From the NCBI RefSeq assembly GCF_001460935.1, contig NZ_LN906597.1, positions 1,880,314-1,944,313 of the forward strand: 64,000 nt of DNA, in the 5' to 3' direction. Shown piece after piece: positions 47,629 through 56,702 of the stretch (the first letter of the stretch is position 1; every line of letters begins with the position of its first letter). The stretch is from Candidatus Ichthyocystis hellenicum. GTDB lineage: Bacteria > Pseudomonadota > Gammaproteobacteria > Burkholderiales > 2013Ark19i. The notes beneath the pieces are model-generated. The model did not search any database. It was not told the origin of the DNA and saw only the letters and a list, made by a program, of their open reading frames with translations. A program made the translations under genes and the position numbers.

Positions 47629-50600
47629 ATGTATTCATATCTTTTAGGCAGTAGATTTAATGCAGATGGCGTTGATGAAAAACAATATATTAACAGTGAA
47701 ACTAATAATATAACTACTGAGCCTTTATCTTATCAAAACAAATGCATGACTAGTAATGAAAATTATGATTTTCATACTGAAGTTTTACCAAAACACGAAC
47801 CATATTACGATTTTTTAAATCTTCATAATAGTGGTGATTTGTTTCAAGAGGATGATTATCAAAAAAGGTTGTTACCTCCTGATATATTTAAACTGAACAA
47901 ATTAGGTGAATGTAATCTATTATCTAAAACCAAAGGTTCTTACACTGATAAACCATGCACATCTCGCGCACTAAAACGAATACTAGTCCCAAAACAGTGG
48001 ATTCACCTATAGTTATAAAAGAATTACACATAAAACTGCATCGTTGCAATACTAAACAAAGCATGGAAAATAAAATAATTTGCAATGATGAATCGTCCAT
48101 AAATTCTACAGGACAATCAATAAATACTCCTACTTCAAAAAATATCGAACAAACCATACAAAAACATTCTATTAGTTGTAAAACACCAGAACCACCCATA
48201 ATTATAAAAGAATTATATGTGAAATTGCATCGCTGTAGTCTTAAACAAATAGTAGAAAATAAAAAAATATGCAGAGCATCCATAACTTCCACGGAACAAA
48301 TAATAAATACCTATATTTCAAAAAATCTCAAAGAGAAAACACAAATCCATACAACCACTCCAGAAGCATCAAAACTGAATGCAACAAAAAAAGAAATAAG
48401 ATTAAAATCATACCGTCCCATTAGATGGCACTGTACAAAGAACTATTCAAATGTATATAGGAATGCCATTAAAAAAATTAATATTGACAACAATGGATTA
48501 TTTAGGAGTACTACATTGAGAGAAATACGCAAGTGTATTAAAAATAAGGATTTTATAAAATCATCCATCGATCTATCTAGAACTTATTTTAATATACGTA
48601 TGTATGCTTTATGGAAGATTGCTCCATTTATTGAAAAAAACATACTGGAGGAGAATATATTAATAACTCCTGGGATGTCTGTTTCAGATTTGAGATCAAG
48701 CTGCACATCAAATACCAATTTTTTTAAGAAGCTACAAAAACAATGTGGAAAAATTGCAAAAAGTATACGGGCATCTACTGACAGATATTTTTCGCGTATA
48801 TTACAAACGTATGTTTGTATTAATTATAAATCTCATTCAGATTCAACTTATAAACACAAGAGGATTAAATTCTGTTCGAATCAAAACAAATTGCTAAAAA
48901 AATTAAAAGAGTTAATTATAAATACTATACTTAATTTACCCAGTAGCATCATTTGTGAAATCAATAGATTTAATCAAAATGGTATTGTTAACTCTCTGTT
49001 TTCAGAAGTACATGGCGTTCTAGTAGACAACTCATTGATAAAAAATATAAGATTGTTTTTTAGTTCCAATAAAAACAAATTTATAAATAGTAAATTTGAT
49101 GATAATTTAAATTTGATTAAAAATTTACTTGAAAAGATAGAAAATATAGTAGGGTCGTCGTATATATTTCATGAGAAAGTTTTATTGCCAAGTAAACCTA
49201 TAGTAAAAAAACTATCTAAATACTTATTATCAGATATGTATGGCATGCCAGATAACTTTTACATAAAACTTAAAATAGCAGCTAAAAATATAACAGAACA
49301 TCGAAAATCGAGTGGAGATGTTAATCAATTAGAGCAATATGTAATGATGAAAGAAGTTAATCTAAGACGATATCGTAATATTAACCTATGTTCAGAAGAA
49401 TTTACGTCAATCATATACGAAGATGCTATTAAAAAAATCGATGTTGATAGCAACGAGATGTTTATTAGGAGTGTATTAGATAAACTAAGTAATTCTATTA
49501 CACGCAGAGGAATTACAAAATCATCTCTTGACCTTTCTGTAACTTATTCAAATGTTCGCAGGTATGTTTTGGATAAAATTTCTCCTTACATTATCAATAT
49601 TATTACTGTTGCAGATGTAGAAATAACTCCTGGAATGTCGTTATCAGACGTAAAACACAATTTCATATCAAATAACGTTTTCTTTGAAAAACTACGTAAA
49701 AGCTGTGAAGAAATTGTAAAAAACATAAATTCAATTCCAAAAGATTATTTTTCAAATATTGTTCAAACCTATGTTTATTCTAATTTATCTGAACGTTTTA
49801 GAATTTATGGCAAGAAAAATAAACTTTGCTCAGAAGTAAAATCATTAATTATGGATACAATATTAAATTTGCCCAATAGCACTATTGACAAGCTTAAAAC
49901 GTTCAAACAAAGTGAAATCATAAGAGGATTATTTTCGGACATACATGGTGTATACATCACCAAATCATTAATAAGAAAAATAATATTAATTTCAAATTCT
50001 AACAAACTACCAGACAACAAATATGGACCTGATTTAAATTTACTCAACAACTTACTTACAAAAGTATTGAGTGAAGTAGAAACTTACCCCATACTACATG
50101 AAGGAAAAATATTTTCTCTAGAAAAATCTACAGCAAAAATACTATCTAAATACCTTTTATCAGATATGTATAAAATACCGGCAAAGATTAGGAAAAGACT
50201 TACCCCTAATAAGAATATTAAAGATAACATATCGGAAAGTAATTATAAAAAAAGTTCAGCAACTAATAATGATGATGATAATATAGAACCATCATTACTA
50301 GAAAAACCAATACTCATTCCACAAAAAAAATTAAAGTGGGAAACTGATCTTGTATCACCTTTAAATATATACAAATCAGCTTTGTCAATGGTCGATATTG
50401 ACAAAGCTGATTTTGAGTACTCTTTTATAGATATAATTAAGAACTATCCGTCGGTAACAAAACACCTTAGTAAAAAAGGTAAAATTAACGCTGATCTTTC
50501 TACAACCTATAGCAATGTTAAAAATTACATTTTGGAAACATTTTCCCCTTTTCTGAAAGAGATAGAAAAAGAAACGAGAGCAAAAATAAAAATAACTAAT

Positions 50601-51240
50601 GGAATGACCATAGATGAATTAAAATTAATATACGCATCAAATAAAGAGTTTTTAGATAAATTGCGTAAATTTTGCACTAAGGTTATCAATCGTATTAATA
50701 GTAGTAGAAATACCACATTATCAGATCTGGTACAGTTCCGTATACCGTTAAGAACGGAAATATCAAAAGTAATACGGGTAAATAAAAAAAGAAAAAATTT
50801 ATTTCTCAATGAAACAGAAAATCTACTAGTTAAAAACATTTTAAATATCCCTAAAGCAATTGTAAATACTATTAAATTAATATCCAACACTAAATTTATA
50901 GAGGAACATTTTTCTAATTTTTACGATATATATGTTGATAATGTATCGCTACTAAAAGCTAAATCAGTATTTGATTACGTAAATAAAAAAGTGGCCAATG
51001 ATCACTTATTAATAAAAATAGCAGACAAAATTTCCTTAAATATGGATGATAAAATTAGAGAAGGAAATAGAATAGGCAAGATTATCAATAGCAATATATC
51101 TCGATAGTAAAACTGAAACTGCAGATCAAAAGACACGAGATAAGGTACTGATTAAACTAGAATTAGACCTAATTAAAACAAGTATAAAGTCTTACAACAA
51201 ATTATGTATTGAAAGATACAAATCAAAAAATGGATACTAA
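47629..51240 (+). pseudogene. Array-family gene broken by two frameshifting deletions (copy 13)
   Basis: Translation from ATG 47629 (MYSYLLGSRF) gives 127 residues through LPPDIFKLNK and stops at 48010-48012. Compared with the 51421 gene, 76 bp is missing after TAGTC (47984-47988). In the intact relative the lost stretch is bounded by two TAGTC copies, at 51776 and 51852. The body continues in another frame to 51107, through two LHIKLHRC-type units, R1, R2 and most of R3. There a second net loss of about 98 bp relative to the 40123 gene removes the STYNYIRKLV region and ends the frame at NSNISR. The final codons (TETADQKTRDKV to SKNGY) persist out of frame to about 51240. R1 shares the unusual TYFNIRMYALWKI with the 51421 gene. 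Confidence 0.8.
47955..51107 (+). CDS. Long surviving open frame of the broken copy
   Basis: 1050 codons are open. The first dozen residues (MHISRTKTNTSP) are out-of-frame head sequence; family sequence begins at KTVDSPIVIKELHIKLHRC. It then has a second unit (IKELYVKLHRCSLKQ), R1 (AIKKINID near 48460), R2 (AIKKIDVD near 49414) and R3 (SALSMVDID near 50380), and stops before the conserved C-terminal tail. It has no promoter or leader of its own, so expression would need internal initiation or frameshifting from the 47629 start. It is probably not a functional full-length product. Confidence 0.5.
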   Translation: MHISRTKTNTSPKTVDSPIVIKELHIKLHRCNTKQSMENKIICNDESSINSTGQSINTPTSKNIEQTIQKHSISCKTPEPPIIIKELYVKLHRCSLKQIVENKKICRASITSTEQIINTYISKNLKEKTQIHTTTPEASKLNATKKEIRLKSYRPIRWHCTKNYSNVYRNAIKKINIDNNGLFRSTTLREIRKCIKNKDFIKSSIDLSRTYFNIRMYALWKIAPFIEKNILEENILITPGMSVSDLRSSCTSNTNFFKKLQKQCGKIAKSIRASTDRYFSRILQTYVCINYKSHSDSTYKHKRIKFCSNQNKLLKKLKELIINTILNLPSSIICEINRFNQNGIVNSLFSEVHGVLVDNSLIKNIRLFFSSNKNKFINSKFDDNLNLIKNLLEKIENIVGSSYIFHEKVLLPSKPIVKKLSKYLLSDMYGMPDNFYIKLKIAAKNITEHRKSSGDVNQLEQYVMMKEVNLRRYRNINLCSEEFTSIIYEDAIKKIDVDSNEMFIRSVLDKLSNSITRRGITKSSLDLSVTYSNVRRYVLDKISPYIINIITVADVEITPGMSLSDVKHNFISNNVFFEKLRKSCEEIVKNINSIPKDYFSNIVQTYVYSNLSERFRIYGKKNKLCSEVKSLIMDTILNLPNSTIDKLKTFKQSEIIRGLFSDIHGVYITKSLIRKIILISNSNKLPDNKYGPDLNLLNNLLTKVLSEVETYPILHEGKIFSLEKSTAKILSKYLLSDMYKIPAKIRKRLTPNKNIKDNISESNYKKSSATNNDDDNIEPSLLEKPILIPQKKLKWETDLVSPLNIYKSALSMVDIDKADFEYSFIDIIKNYPSVTKHLSKKGKINADLSTTYSNVKNYILETFSPFLKEIEKETRAKIKITNGMTIDELKLIYASNKEFLDKLRKFCTKVINRINSSRNTTLSDLVQFRIPLRTEISKVIRVNKKRKNLFLNETENLLVKNILNIPKAIVNTIKLISNTKFIEEHFSNFYDIYVDNVSLLKAKSVFDYVNKKVANDHLLIKIADKISLNMDDKIREGNRIGKIINSNISR

Positions 51241-51354
51241 AAAATTATGATTAGTATAAATTTATATACTCAAATAAAAATCTAGATCATATAACTACTA
51301 GCAGTAAATATATTTATATTGTTTTTCATCAGCAACATGATTTCAATAAATTTA

Positions 51355-51384
51355 TTTCTACTAATATGCATATCAGTGTACAAT
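51355..51384 (+). promoter_or_regulatory. Family promoter of the 51421 gene
   Basis: TTTCTA, 18 nt, then TACAAT (51379-51384), 36 nt before ATG 51421. If translated in the frame from 51319, this element reads as a hydrophobic stretch (ISINLFLLICISV) that mimics a signal peptide. Confidence 0.8.
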
Positions 51385-51420
51385 TTCCATTTCTTTGGAA
51401 TAAATTATATTTCTTACTAT

Positions 51421-54400
51421 ATGTATTCATATCTCTTAGGCAGTAACTTTAATGTAGATGGTGTTGATGAAAAAAAAGAGATTAACAGTGGAATTAATGA
51501 TATAACTACTGAGCAGTTGTCTTATCAAAACAAATACATGACTAATAATGAAAATTATGATTTTCATACTGGAGTTTTACCAAAACACGAACCATATTAC
51601 GATTTTTTAAATCTTCACAATAGTGGTGATTTATTTCAAGAAGATGATTATCAAAAAAGGTTATTACCTCCTGATATATTTAAACTGAACAAATTAGATG
51701 AATGTGACCTATTATCTAAAACCAAAGGTTCTTACACTGATAAACAATGCACGTCTCGTACACTAAAACGAATACTAGTCGAAGATGAATCACCATCAAC
51801 ACCACTGCCCTACCCCCAAAATATAGAAGAAATAGCACAAAAACACTCGATTAGTCCCCAAATAGTGGATTCACCTATAGTTATAAAAGAATTACACATA
51901 AAACTGCATCGTTGCAATACTAAACAAAGCATGGAAAATAAAATAATTTGCAATGATGAATCGTCCATAAATTGTACAGGACAATCAATAAATACCACAA
52001 CTTCAAAAAATATCGAACAAGACATACAAAATAATTATAATAGTTGTAAAACACCAGAGTTACCCACAATTAGAAAAGAATTACACATAAAACTGCATCG
52101 CTGCAGCCTTAAACAAATAATGGAAAATAAAAAAACACGCGTGGTACCATCTATAAATTCTACGGAACAAATAATAAATAGCACTTCCGTTTCAAAAAAT
52201 ACACGAAACCATACAGTCACTCCAGAAACATCAAAACTGTATGCAATAAGAAAAGAAATAAGATTAAAATCTTACCATCCCAGTAACTGGCATCATACAA
52301 AGAACTATTCAAATGTATATAGGGATGCCATTAAAAAAATTAACGTTGACAGCAATGGATTATTTAAGAGCTGTGCGTTGAAAGAAATACATAAGTACAC
52401 TAGAAATAAGAATTTTATAAAATCATCCATCGATCTATCTAGAACTTATTTTAACATACGCATGTATGCTTTATGGAAGATTTATCCATTTCTTGAAAAA
52501 ATGGAGGAAGATATATTAATAACTTCTGGGATGTCTATTTCAGATTTAAGATCAAGCTGCACATCAAATACCATTTTTTTTAGGAAGTTGCTAAAAAAGT
52601 GTGAAAAAATTGCAAATAACATACGAGTAACTACTAATAGCTCTTTTTCGCGCATATTGCAAACTTCTGTTGGTGTTAATTATAAAGATCGTTCAAATCA
52701 AACTTATAAGAACAAGAGGATTAAATTTTGTTCGGATCAAAATAAACTGCTAACAGAATTGAAATACTTGATTATAGATACCATACTTAATTTACCTAAT
52801 AGCATCATTTGTGAAATAAATAGATTTAATCAGAATGATCTTGTTAACTCTCTATTTTCAGAAGTACATGGTGTGCTAGTATATAACTCACTAATAAAAA
52901 AAATAAGATTATTTTTTAATTACAACAAAAATAAATTTATAGATAGTAAATTTGATGATAACTTAAATTTGATTAACAGTTTACTTAATAAGATAGAAAA
53001 CATAGTAGGATCATCATATATATTCCATGAAAGAGTTTTTTCACCAAATAAACATATGGTAAAAAAATTATCCAGATACTTATTATCAGACATGTATGGC
53101 ATACCAGCTAAATTTTACGAAAAACTTAAACTATCTCCTGAAAATATAGAAAAACATCTCAAATTAGGTAACGATATCAATGTAAAAAATGTTAAGCAAT
53201 CAGAACAATCTGTAACTACAAGAGAATTCAATCTAAAAATGTATCGCAAGGTTGACTTATGTTCCGCAGAATTTACATCAATCATATACGAAGATGCTAT
53301 TAAAAAAATTGATATTGACAGCAATGGGTTATTTATTAAGAGTGTATTAGATAAACTAGGAACTTTTATTATAAGCAGAGGAATTACAAAATCATCCCTT
53401 GACCTTTATGTAACTTATTCAAATGTTCGCAAATATGTTTTGGATAAAGTTTCCCCATACATTAATAGTATAATAACCTCTACAGATTTATTAATAACTT
53501 CTTTAGTGCCCATTTCAGAATTAAGTTCTAATTGCATATCAAATAGCATTTTCTTTGAAAAGTTTACTGAAAAATGTGAAGAAATTGCAAAAAACATAAA
53601 TTCAATTCCTGACGATTATTTCTCAAATATTATTCAAAGTTATGTATATTCTGGTTTAAATGAACGTTTTAGAATTGATTGTAAAAAAAGTGAACTTTGC
53701 TCAGAAGTAAAGTCGTTAATTATGGATACAATATTAAATTTACCCAATAGCACCATTGACAAACTTAAAAGGTTTAAACAAAGTGAAATTATAAGCGGTT
53801 TATTTTCGGATATACATGGTGTATACATCCCCAAATCTTTAATAAGGAAATTAGTATTGTTTTGTAACTCTAATAAGCTCACAAATGACAATGGCAATTT
53901 TAAATCTAATTTAAGTTTGCTCAGTAAGTTACTTGCGAAAGTATTAAGTAAAGTAAAGTCATCACCCATTTTACATGAGGAAAAACTATTTTTTCCAAGT
54001 GAATCCACTGCAGAACTACTATCTAGATACTTATTGTCAGATATGTACGGCATTCCATTTAAATTTCATAAAAAATTTAAACTTAGTATATCAAGTAATG
54101 ATTTAGATGAAGATTGTACAAAAAATGCCAGCCATTATGATTACGTTAATATAGAACCACAATTACTAGAAAAAACCATACTTATTCCGACCGCGGACTA
54201 TGCATGGAACCCAAAATTTATAACATCCCTAAATATATATGAATTAGCCATATCAATGATTGATATTGACAAAGGAGATTTCGAAGACTCTATTATAGAT
54301 AAATTCAAGCATTATCCATTAATGAAAAAACACCTTAGAAAGAAAGAAAAAATTGATATTGATTTTTCTATAACGTATAACAATGTTAAAAAATATATCT

Positions 54401-55260
54401 TGGAAATATTCTGTCCTTTCTTGAAAGAAATTGAAGAAGGAACAAAATCAAAAACAAAACCTGTTAACGGTATGACTATAGATGAATTAAGAAGCACTTA
54501 CATATCAGATAAAGAATTATTTGATAAATTACGCAAATTTAGTACTAAAATAATCAATCGCATTAAAAACTGTAGGAACAATACATTGATAAATCTTATT
54601 CAGTACCATGTACATTTAGAAAATTTAAAATCAGTAGCAATAAAAAAAAACATGAAAGTTAAATATTATAATGATACGATATCGGAATTGTTAGTCAGAA
54701 ACATCTCAAATATTGAGGATATGATTGTAAGTGCGATTAAATCAATACCTAACTCCAAAATTATGGAAGGCTGTTTTTCTCATTTTCACGATATGTATAT
54801 TGACAATGAATCACTACTGAAAATCAAATTGGTATTTGATTCTGTGCAAAAAAAAGTATCTAATGATAATTTATTAAACAGACTATTAGATAGGATTCAT
54901 TTAGATATAATTGATAAAATTGAAAAAGAAAATAACATATATACTATCCTTAATGGGCACATTCTACACGGAAGACTATCTACATACAGTTACATAAGAA
55001 AACTCGTAAAAGAAGAGTTTCCTGCCATTAAAGACAATCTAAGCAACACCATTATGATCATACGTAATGATAAAATTGAAGCGGCGGATCAAAAAATAAG
55101 GGGTGAAATATTGGAGAGACTAAGATCTGACTTAATTGCAACAACCATAAATTCATACAGAAGGTTATGCGTTAAGAAATACAGAGCATATAAGTCAAAA
55201 ATGATAAATATAAAACCACGCTATAAGGTAAAAGAAAAAGCTTGCCAGAAGATGCCTTAA
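51421..55260 (+). CDS. Array-family protein, full length, mosaic (copy 14)
   Basis: 1279 residues from ATG 51421 (MYSYLLGSNF). The 34 extra upstream codons come from the promoter and leader. The head has LPPDIFKL (81-88) and two HIKLHRC units (near 155 and 216). R1 (AIKKINVD near 299) shares TYFNIRMYALWKI and ITSGMSISDLR features with the 47629 gene. R2 (IYEDAIKKIDID near 621) has lost the usual PGM (ITSLVPISEL). From the second half of R2 onward it resembles the left-hand subfamily (LHEEKLFFPSEST, FHDMYIDNESLLKIKLVF, QKKV), unlike the 47629 gene. R3 begins near 938. The C-terminus extends to a basic end (KPRYKVKEKACQKMP). Function is unknown. Confidence 0.9.
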   Translation: MYSYLLGSNFNVDGVDEKKEINSGINDITTEQLSYQNKYMTNNENYDFHTGVLPKHEPYYDFLNLHNSGDLFQEDDYQKRLLPPDIFKLNKLDECDLLSKTKGSYTDKQCTSRTLKRILVEDESPSTPLPYPQNIEEIAQKHSISPQIVDSPIVIKELHIKLHRCNTKQSMENKIICNDESSINCTGQSINTTTSKNIEQDIQNNYNSCKTPELPTIRKELHIKLHRCSLKQIMENKKTRVVPSINSTEQIINSTSVSKNTRNHTVTPETSKLYAIRKEIRLKSYHPSNWHHTKNYSNVYRDAIKKINVDSNGLFKSCALKEIHKYTRNKNFIKSSIDLSRTYFNIRMYALWKIYPFLEKMEEDILITSGMSISDLRSSCTSNTIFFRKLLKKCEKIANNIRVTTNSSFSRILQTSVGVNYKDRSNQTYKNKRIKFCSDQNKLLTELKYLIIDTILNLPNSIICEINRFNQNDLVNSLFSEVHGVLVYNSLIKKIRLFFNYNKNKFIDSKFDDNLNLINSLLNKIENIVGSSYIFHERVFSPNKHMVKKLSRYLLSDMYGIPAKFYEKLKLSPENIEKHLKLGNDINVKNVKQSEQSVTTREFNLKMYRKVDLCSAEFTSIIYEDAIKKIDIDSNGLFIKSVLDKLGTFIISRGITKSSLDLYVTYSNVRKYVLDKVSPYINSIITSTDLLITSLVPISELSSNCISNSIFFEKFTEKCEEIAKNINSIPDDYFSNIIQSYVYSGLNERFRIDCKKSELCSEVKSLIMDTILNLPNSTIDKLKRFKQSEIISGLFSDIHGVYIPKSLIRKLVLFCNSNKLTNDNGNFKSNLSLLSKLLAKVLSKVKSSPILHEEKLFFPSESTAELLSRYLLSDMYGIPFKFHKKFKLSISSNDLDEDCTKNASHYDYVNIEPQLLEKTILIPTADYAWNPKFITSLNIYELAISMIDIDKGDFEDSIIDKFKHYPLMKKHLRKKEKIDIDFSITYNNVKKYILEIFCPFLKEIEEGTKSKTKPVNGMTIDELRSTYISDKELFDKLRKFSTKIINRIKNCRNNTLINLIQYHVHLENLKSVAIKKNMKVKYYNDTISELLVRNISNIEDMIVSAIKSIPNSKIMEGCFSHFHDMYIDNESLLKIKLVFDSVQKKVSNDNLLNRLLDRIHLDIIDKIEKENNIYTILNGHILHGRLSTYSYIRKLVKEEFPAIKDNLSNTIMIIRNDKIEAADQKIRGEILERLRSDLIATTINSYRRLCVKKYRAYKSKMINIKPRYKVKEKACQKMP

Positions 55261-55357
55261 AGCACAATAATCAAAAAATGAGTTAACTTAAAATCTAAAG
55301 TAACTATTAGCAATAGGTTTTGTAATCAATGACATAAACTAAATTTCATAAGAATTA

Positions 55358-55387
55358 TTTCTACGAAAATTAATACCAGTGTACACT
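55358..55387 (+). promoter_or_regulatory. Family promoter of a pseudogene
   Basis: TTTCTA, 18 nt, then TACACT (55382-55387). The -10 is mutated at a conserved A. No start codon in the family position follows. Confidence 0.6.
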
Positions 55388-55444
55388 TTCATTACAGTGA
55401 CCCTGAAATAATTTTAATTTTTGTTGCTGAGCAACCATCTACAT

Positions 55445-56545
55445 TTCATCATATAAAACTTAAAGTTATTGAAGACAAACCACACTCAACAACACCGAAG
55501 TCAAAAAGACATTAAACAAAACATATATAATGATGAAAAAAATTGCAATACATCATATTTAACTCCTACAAAACATATAATATGTTATTCAATTTCAAAA
55601 AATTATGAATAATTGATGAATAAAAATAGCAAAAACAATACCCATTCAGAGTATAATCACAGGTGAATAAAGATATATTGGTCAAATAAATATTTTTTAT
55701 ACATTGCATCATCACTGAATGATAATTATAAAGAAAAATTGTTACCGCCGGATATATTTAATTTAACTAGATTAAGTGGATCTGATTTATCATCCAAAAT
55801 TTACAGTTTTGACACCAATCAACCATCTACGTCTCGTGCTGTAAAACGTAAATTCATTAAAGATGAGCCACTATCAACAGAATCAATCCACAAAAGATCA
55901 AATATTAATCAGATCATGGGAGACGAAAAAAAATTTAAACAAATACCGTTTGATGAAAATTAGATTAAAAAAGTCTAAGCCTAAACTTTTATCGTCGCAT
56001 CAATTTATGATATACAAAAACTAATTCAGGAACAGTATATATAGATGGCATTAAGATGCCATTAAAAAAATTAATATTGACAATATATGGATTATTTAAG
56101 AATAGTGTATTAGAAAAAATTAGTGAAAGTATTATAATAAGAGGTTTATCATAATCCTAGATTGATCTCTCCAGGAATGTTTATTTCAGGTATACGATCC
56201 GGTTGTATATAAAAAATGTAAATTATATAGATCCAAATAGTAAAAATGCCAAATTTTCTTATCGAAAAGATAAACTTCTCCACAAATTTAAGGAACTGAT
56301 TATAGATATTATATATAATTTGTCAAACAGCATCATTTACGAAATTCAAAGATTAGATCAAAACAGTATTGTAAGTGCTTTGCTTTCAGATATTCATGGC
56401 ATATTAATATCAAAATCATCTATAAAAAGTTTAATCTTATTACTTGGCTATAATAAACACAAATTAGATAAGAATAATGATCATGATATGTATGTTGACA
56501 ACATATAACTACTAAAGTCTAAACTAATATCTGATACTATCACCC
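55445..56545 (+). pseudogene. Array-family pseudogene with multiple deletions
   Basis: Fragments lie in family order. EDKPHSTTPKSKR and NDEKNCNTSYLTPTKHI are remnants of a first head, and SISKNYE resembles the inter-head segment of the 8448 gene. A 74-codon open stretch at 55739-55963 is a second head (LPPDIFNLTRLSG, SRAVKRKFIKDEPLS). R1 is reduced to shards carrying stops and frameshifts. A 101-codon open stretch (56203-56508) keeps KELIIDIIYNLSNSIIYE and the DIHGILISKSSIKSL stretch, then joins MYVDN from R3. Nothing of R2 or the tail was recognised. The layout suggests descent from an 8448-like gene with repeated heads. Bases 56546-56633 hold only spacer. Confidence 0.8.
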
Positions 56546-56633
56546 TAAATAGAAAACAAAATGCATAATTATGCATAATAAATATATTATTATTGTCAAG
56601 CTTTATCATCATGAAGCAACTAGGAATAATTTA

Positions 56634-56663
56634 TTTTCACTAAAATCGGGACCAGTGTAAAAT
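56634..56663 (+). promoter_or_regulatory. Family promoter of the 56703 gene
   Basis: TTTTCA, 18 nt starting CTAA, then TAAAAT (56658-56663), 39 nt before ATG 56703. Confidence 0.7.
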
Positions 56664-56702
56664 GGATGGTAACTTGAATAATCGTTATTTAGGTTTTATC
56701 TA

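Noticed and set aside
937-56663. The 17-fold repeated 30-bp element as a CRISPR array or site-specific recombination target
   Set aside because: Copies are mostly several kb apart, always directly upstream of a gene or pseudogene, imperfect, and structured like -35/-10 hexamers. No spacers, cas genes or recombinase are present.
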